A stretch of DNA of 64,000 nt from Pseudomonas sp. BBP2017 (GTDB taxonomy: Bacteria; Pseudomonadota; Gammaproteobacteria; Pseudomonadales; Pseudomonadaceae): positions 1 through 64,000 of the forward strand of contig NZ_PVZN01000015.1 in NCBI RefSeq assembly GCF_003024385.1, read 5' to 3'. Positions 60,039-64,000 of this stretch are shown here, piece after piece. Below the pieces are notes generated by a model. That model did not search any database. It was given only the letters and a program-made list of their open reading frames with translations, and had not been told where the DNA came from. The position numbers and the translations under genes are program-made. Numbering within the stretch: position 1 is the first letter of the stretch; every line of letters begins with the position of its first letter.

Positions 60039-60844
60039 GGGCTCAATGTTCCTTGAGAGGTGGTGGACGCCGCTAGAAATTGCAGCAGCGTCTGATTGAA
60101 AATGTGCGGTTGATCCAGTGGTGTAGCGTGCCGGGAATTTTCGATGACCGCCAGTCGCGCTTGGGGAATCAGGCTCACATAGCGCTCCTTCAGGGCTACC
60201 GGGGTGTAATCGTGGTCGGCGCTGATGACCAGCGTAGGACAGCCGATCTGCCCCAAGCGTTCGCGGACGCCCCAACCGACAATGGCATCGAAGCTGGCAA
60301 GGTAGGCGCGCTTGTCGTTTTTTGCCCAGCGTTCGGCCATCTTGCGGCGCAGGTCGGCCTGTTGCGGCTCAGGGAACAGCCGCGCAGCCAGGCCCTTGCC
60401 GATGCTTTCCAGGCTCAGCGTACGGGCCAGGGCCCAGCGCTTGGCCCACCAGGTCCAGTCCTGGCGGGTGCGGCGCTTGACCTCTGGGGCGCTGTTGACG
60501 ATGCACAGGCTGCGCAGCCACTCGGGGTGATCGACCGCGAATTGAAAACCGACCATGCCGCCCATCGACAGGCCGACCAGATGCACCGGGCCGGTCTGCA
60601 GCTGCTCGAGCAGTTCCAGCAGGTCGGCGCTGAAACCCTGAATGCTGTAGCGCTCGCGGGGTTTGTCGGAGCGGCCGTGGCCACGGATGTCCATCAGGAT
60701 CACCCGGTAGTGACGGGCAAGCGCCGGTACTTGCATCTCCCAGTCCTGACAGCTGGAACCCAGGCCATGGAGCAGCACCAGCGGATCACCCTGGCCGTAT
60801 TCCTCGTAGTGCAGCGAACAACCTTCATGTTCGAAATAGGCCAT
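60032..60844 (-). CDS. Alpha/beta hydrolase
   Basis: The 270-residue protein has the oxyanion segment LVLLHGLGSSCQDWEMQVPA, DIRGHGRSDKP, nucleophile elbow LVGLSMGGMVGFQFAV and the late Asp (ISADHDYTPV) and His (NSRHATPLDQP). Substrate unknown. ATG 60844 has AGGA at proper spacing; the in-frame ATG at 60850 is too close to it. It sits between ppiA and a LysR gene, all on the same strand. Confidence 0.88.
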   Translation of the reverse strand: MAYFEHEGCSLHYEEYGQGDPLVLLHGLGSSCQDWEMQVPALARHYRVILMDIRGHGRSDKPRERYSIQGFSADLLELLEQLQTGPVHLVGLSMGGMVGFQFAVDHPEWLRSLCIVNSAPEVKRRTRQDWTWWAKRWALARTLSLESIGKGLAARLFPEPQQADLRRKMAERWAKNDKRAYLASFDAIVGWGVRERLGQIGCPTLVISADHDYTPVALKERYVSLIPQARLAVIENSRHATPLDQPHIFNQTLLQFLAASTTSQGTLSPC

Positions 60845-60858
60845 GGGCATGATTCCTG

Positions 60859-61782
60859 TCAGGCTTGGGCGGGAGCGGCGAAGGGCACGTCCAGCGGCGC
60901 GGTATCGAAGTTGCGCAGCAATTCGATGAGGATCTGCGTGGCCGGGCCCAGGGGTTTGTCCTTGTTGGAGTAAAGGTAGAACAGTGGATGGCGACTGCCA
61001 CCCTGATCCAGCGGCAAGGGCTTGAGCACACCCTCGCGCAGTTCCCGCTCGATCAGGTGACGTGGCAGCCAGGCAAAGCCCAGGCCGCTGCTGACGAAGG
61101 TGGACGCGGTAGCCAGGCTGCCGACGGTCCAGCGTTGTTCAGCGCCCAGCCAGCCGACATCGCGCGGTTGCGCACGCCCCGAGTCGCGGATCACCACTTG
61201 CAGCTGGCTTTCCAGGTCCTGGAAGTTCAGCTCGCGACCCAGCCGGTGCAGGCTGTGATCCGGATGGGCAACGGCGACGAACTCCACCGAACTGAGTTCG
61301 GTACCCAGGTAGCCGGAAATGTTGAAGCCGCTGATGGCCAGGTCGGCAATGCCCTCATGCAGCACTTCTTCGACCCCGGACAATACTTCTTCACGCAGGC
61401 GCACGCGGCAACCGCGACTTTGCGGCATGAAGGCGCTCAAGGCGCGGACCAGGCGGGCATTGGGATAGGCGGCATCGACCACCAGGCGCACTTCGGCTTC
61501 CCAGCCCTGTTCCATGTGATGGGCCAGGTCTTCCAGCTGGCTGGCTTGCTTGACCAGTTGCCGGGAACGGCGCAGCAGCACGTTGCCAGCTTCGGTCAGC
61601 ACCGCCTTGCGTCCGTCGATGCGCAGCAGCGGCACACCCAATTGGTCCTGCATACGCGCTACGGTGTAGCTTACCGAGGATTGCGAACGGTGCAGCGCTT
61701 CGGCCGCTTGGGCAAAACCGCCGTGATCGACCACCGCTTGCAGGGTCCGCCACTGATCCAGGGTAACGCGCGGCGCTTTCAT
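60859..61782 (-). CDS. LysR-family transcriptional regulator (near azoR)
   Basis: The 307-residue regulator has an HTH start (TLDQWRTLQAVVDHGGFAQA, ALHRSQSSVSYTVARMQDQL) and a C-terminal effector domain. It lies upstream of, and divergent from, a small secreted protein gene and azoR. It may regulate those or the hydrolase behind it; only position supports this. Its own gene ends 14 bases before the hydrolase start codon. Confidence 0.9.
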   Translation of the reverse strand: MKAPRVTLDQWRTLQAVVDHGGFAQAAEALHRSQSSVSYTVARMQDQLGVPLLRIDGRKAVLTEAGNVLLRRSRQLVKQASQLEDLAHHMEQGWEAEVRLVVDAAYPNARLVRALSAFMPQSRGCRVRLREEVLSGVEEVLHEGIADLAISGFNISGYLGTELSSVEFVAVAHPDHSLHRLGRELNFQDLESQLQVVIRDSGRAQPRDVGWLGAEQRWTVGSLATASTFVSSGLGFAWLPRHLIERELREGVLKPLPLDQGGSRHPLFYLYSNKDKPLGPATQILIELLRNFDTAPLDVPFAAPAQA

Positions 61783-61831
61783 CTTCGGCTCCTGTTGTCC
61801 TAAGCTGGCGCTCTTTCATGGAGAGCGTCGT

Positions 61832-62146
61832 ATGAAGAAATGTTGTGCTGTACTGCTGGCCCTGCTTCCGCTCACAGCCTGGGCTTATCCCATTGATGTG
61901 GAAAAGACCCTCGACGGCGTCAAGCTCGACTACACCACCTACGACACCGACCGTGATATGGGTTCGATCACCCTGAACAACTACGGCGAGGTGCCGGCCC
62001 AGTGCAAGGTGCTGTTCCGCAACGGTCCGGAAGCCCCCAGGGTGCGCCGGGTACAAGTGCCGGCCAGGCAGAGCAAGGATGTCACCGCCAAGTTCAATCG
62101 CGAGATCATCAAGCTGCGCATCAACCTGGACTGCAAGCCGCAATAA
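61832..62146 (+). CDS. Small conserved secreted protein (104 aa)
   Basis: The product has a signal peptide (CCAVLLALLPLTAWA) and a short beta-rich mature domain (LDGVKLDYTTYDTDRDMGSI, then VPAQCKVLFRNGPEAPRVRR). There are two mature cysteines. I know similar pseudomonad proteins labelled 3-phosphoglycerate kinase, which is not supported by any kinase motif here. Function unknown. AGAG precedes the ATG at 61832. Confidence 0.8.
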   Translation: MKKCCAVLLALLPLTAWAYPIDVEKTLDGVKLDYTTYDTDRDMGSITLNNYGEVPAQCKVLFRNGPEAPRVRRVQVPARQSKDVTAKFNREIIKLRINLDCKPQ

Positions 62147-62279
62147 GTGAGGCTAGCGCACCGGCACAATAAAACAAATAAACTGATAGATTGCACCCAG
62201 ATTTTACGCTTTTTAATCGATCAGCTACTGTTTAATCTTGTCTCCATCGACCTACCGCATTCGCCGATGGAGGCAACCC

Positions 62280-62879
62280 ATGTCCCGTGTACTCGTAATC
62301 GAAAGCAGCGCCCGCCAGCAGGGTTCGATCTCCCGGCAACTGACCAGTGACTTTGTCAGCCAGTGGCAAGCCGCCCATCCTGGCGATCAGGTCACTCTGC
62401 GTGATCTGGCCGTCAACCCGGTGCCGCACCTGGATGCCAACCTGCTGGGTGGCTGGATGAAGCCCGAAGAGCAGCGCAACAGCGACGAGCTGCAGGCGCT
62501 GGCCCGCTCCAACGAACTGACTGACGAAGTACTGGCCGCCGATGTACTGGTACTGGCTGCGCCGATGTACAACTTCACCATTCCAAGCACCTTGAAGGCC
62601 TGGCTGGACCATGTGCTGCGTGCCGGCATCACCTTCAAGTACACCGAAACCGGCCCGCAGGGGCTGCTGACCGGCAAGAAGGCCTACATCCTCACGGCCC
62701 GCGGTGGCATCCATGCTGGCGCCTCGAGCGACCATCAGGAACCGTACCTGCGTCAGGTGATGGCCTTCATCGGTATCCATGACGTGACCTTCATCCATGC
62801 CGAAGGCCTGAACATGGGCGGTGATTTCCATGAGAAAGGCTTGAATCAGGCTAAGGCCCAGCTGGCTGCGGTGGCGTGA
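62280..62879 (+). CDS. azoR: FMN-dependent NADH-azoreductase
   Basis: The 199-residue flavodoxin-like protein has RVLVIESSARQQGSISRQLT at the FMN phosphate site and APMYNFTIPSTLKAWLDHVL for the flavin ring. TARGGIHAGASSDHQEPYLR follows. AzoR reduces azo dyes and quinones and helps against thiol stress. ATG 62280 follows GGAGG. It ends with a strong terminator at 62929. Confidence 0.93.
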   Translation: MSRVLVIESSARQQGSISRQLTSDFVSQWQAAHPGDQVTLRDLAVNPVPHLDANLLGGWMKPEEQRNSDELQALARSNELTDEVLAADVLVLAAPMYNFTIPSTLKAWLDHVLRAGITFKYTETGPQGLLTGKKAYILTARGGIHAGASSDHQEPYLRQVMAFIGIHDVTFIHAEGLNMGGDFHEKGLNQAKAQLAAVA

Positions 62880-62928
62880 CTGCACTGAATTTTCCCGCCT
62901 GACACCTGTTGCTCCTTTGGGTGTAGCT

Positions 62929-62962
62929 GCCCGGTCTGCGTTGCGCATGACCGGGCTTTTTT
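62929..62962 (+). terminator. Terminator of azoR
   Basis: GCCCGGTC (62929-62936) and GACCGGGC (62949-62956) with a 12-base loop, then TTTTTT. Perfect 8-bp stem. Confidence 0.9.
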
Positions 62963-62974
62963 GTGACAGAGGCC

Positions 62975-64000
62975 TTAGAGCCTGGCTGGGGAGACGATGA
63001 TCTTCACATTCTCCTCCTTGTTGTTCACCAACGCCTCAAAGCCCTGGCCAACAATGGCCTCAAGGCCTATACGCCCGGTAACCAGCGGGCTGATATCCAG
63101 CCGCCCATCGGCAATGAAGGCGATCACGTCGGCGAACTCACCGTTGTAGGCCAGGGCGCCGAGCACGTGCTTCTCGGTGGACACCAGGTCGAAGAAGTTG
63201 AACTCGCTGGGCTCCTCGAAAATCCCCACCAGCACGCACTTGCCGGCCTTGCGTATGAGATCGATGGCCAGCTTGGCGGTGTGCTTGTTGCCGATGCATT
63301 CAAAACTGACATCAGCACCCAGGCCAGCAGTCAAGGCGCGAATCTCGGCCAGCACATCGCACTGCTTGGGATCGAACACAGCAGTAGCGCCGACTTCCAG
63401 GGCCTTGGCCTTGCGCGCGCTGGACATTTCCAGGGCGATCACCTGCGCCGCACCGGCTGCTTTGGCGCACATGATGGTGCACAGGCCGATGGTCCCGGCA
63501 CCAACCACTACGACGTTCTGGCCCAGCAGGTTGCCGGCCTTTTTCACGGCATGCATGCCGACCGCCAGCGGTTCGATCAGCGCCCCGGCTTCGCGCGGGA
63601 AACCTTCGGGCAAGCGGTACAGCAGGTTGGCCGGTACGTTGACCCGCTCGGCGAAGGCGCCGTTGTTCATCAGCCCGGTAAAGGCCAGACGTTCGCAGAT
63701 GTTGTACAGGCCGTGGGTGCAGTAGTAGCAGGTGCCGCAGTGCTGGCAGGCGTCGGCAGCCACCGGGTCGCCCACGGCATAACCCTGCACACCATCGCCA
63801 AGTTTGAGGATTTCGCCGCAAAACTCATGGCCGAGAATGCACTGGCCCTGAATGCCGGTCAGCGGGTGCGGCGCCTCTACCGGAATGAACACGGGACCGG
63901 CGACATATTCGTGCAGGTCGGACCCGCAGATACCGCACCAGTCGACCTTGATCTGCACCCAGCCAGGCGGCGGGTCGGCGGGCAAGGGCACATCTTCGAC
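62975..64000 (-). CDS. 2,3-butanediol dehydrogenase (zinc MDR family), 5' end outside window
   Basis: The visible 341 codons run off the right edge; the start is missing. Catalytic zinc ligands are in DWCGICGSD and LGHEFCGE. The structural zinc cysteines are in ADACQHCGTCYYCTHGLYNI. GAGTIGLCTIMCAKAAGAAQ is the NAD-binding motif. It matches (R,R)-butanediol dehydrogenases, which interconvert acetoin and 2,3-butanediol, usually beside aco genes that would lie to the right. The stop is at 62975, 13 bases from the azoR terminator. Confidence 0.9.
   Translation of the reverse strand, partial: VEDVPLPADPPPGWVQIKVDWCGICGSDLHEYVAGPVFIPVEAPHPLTGIQGQCILGHEFCGEILKLGDGVQGYAVGDPVAADACQHCGTCYYCTHGLYNICERLAFTGLMNNGAFAERVNVPANLLYRLPEGFPREAGALIEPLAVGMHAVKKAGNLLGQNVVVVGAGTIGLCTIMCAKAAGAAQVIALEMSSARKAKALEVGATAVFDPKQCDVLAEIRALTAGLGADVSFECIGNKHTAKLAIDLIRKAGKCVLVGIFEEPSEFNFFDLVSTEKHVLGALAYNGEFADVIAFIADGRLDISPLVTGRIGLEAIVGQGFEALVNNKEENVKIIVSPARL

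Noticed and set aside
1..64000. tRNA, rRNA, insertion sequence, prophage or toxin-antitoxin genes
   Set aside because: None was recognised by eye; a covariance-model and transposase search would be needed to exclude short RNAs.

Overview
The window is chromosomal DNA from a gamma-proteobacterium, almost certainly a Pseudomonas of the P. putida / P. fluorescens side of the genus. The evidence is the high GC content, the dense gene packing, many REP palindromes with a GCGGGGCAAGCCCGCTCCCAC-like core, and gene neighbourhoods typical of pseudomonads: rnd-ycgL, tandem fadD genes beside a MaoC hydratase and an alpha/beta hydrolase, and a FabH-like synthase followed by an ECF sigma gene and an OprO/OprP-type porin. 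There are no rRNA or tRNA genes, prophage, insertion sequences or CRISPR arrays. Most of the window is core genome, with a few decayed spots.

Layout. 1-6.9 kb: a fimbrial-like secreted protein, an AGCS amino-acid:Na+ symporter, a YdcH protein, a CHMI-family isomerase, a remnant of an EptA-type phosphoethanolamine transferase, then rnd, ycgL, a hydroxyacid dehydrogenase and ycgN. 6.9-14 kb: a secreted M61-like protein with a damaged zinc motif, an RNA methyltransferase, yajD, a cyclic-nucleotide-binding protein, oligopeptidase B, a YafJ-type amidotransferase and a DUF2937 protein. 14-18.8 kb: a LysR regulator divergent from an MFS carrier and pxpABC (5-oxoproline import and hydrolysis). 18.8-25.5 kb: a MoxR ATPase with a VWA protein, cysK, lpxO, and two convergent EamA transporters. 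The first of these sits behind a Val/Pro-rich leader peptide and two mutually exclusive hairpins.

25.6-33.6 kb: aceK, a DUF6279 lipoprotein, a CvfB-like S1 protein, a YihY membrane protein, a peptide deformylase, a GNAT enzyme, a DUF2790 protein, and an ada gene whose sensor domain has lost three of its four zinc cysteines. It sits next to the deletion scar of alkA. 33.6-36.8 kb: a MocR-type regulator divergent from a threonine dehydratase and a LysE exporter. 37-40.1 kb: a stress-type cluster of GyrI-like, NTF2-like, YCII and SRPBCC proteins with an ECF42-type sigma factor.

40.1-48.3 kb: a fatty-acid block (MaoC hydratase, lipase-like hydrolase, two FadD acyl-CoA synthetases) and a gamma-glutamyl-polyamine pair (PuuA- and PuuB-like). 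48.7-56.4 kb: hrpA, the FabH-like synthase, an ECF sigma/anti-sigma pair with a probable autoregulatory promoter, and the phosphate/pyrophosphate-type porin. 56.4-64 kb: a COG3146 acyltransferase, an ABC exporter, ppiA, an alpha/beta hydrolase, a LysR regulator, a small secreted protein, azoR, and the 3' part of a 2,3-butanediol dehydrogenase that runs off the right edge.

The points most worth following up are: the combined decay of the alkylation response (Ada zinc site and alkA); the leader-peptide/hairpin architecture before the EamA gene at 23.6 kb; the ECF-type promoter before the sigma gene at 54.0 kb; the direct-repeat operator candidates in the MocR/threonine dehydratase gap; and the M61-like protein without its first zinc histidine.
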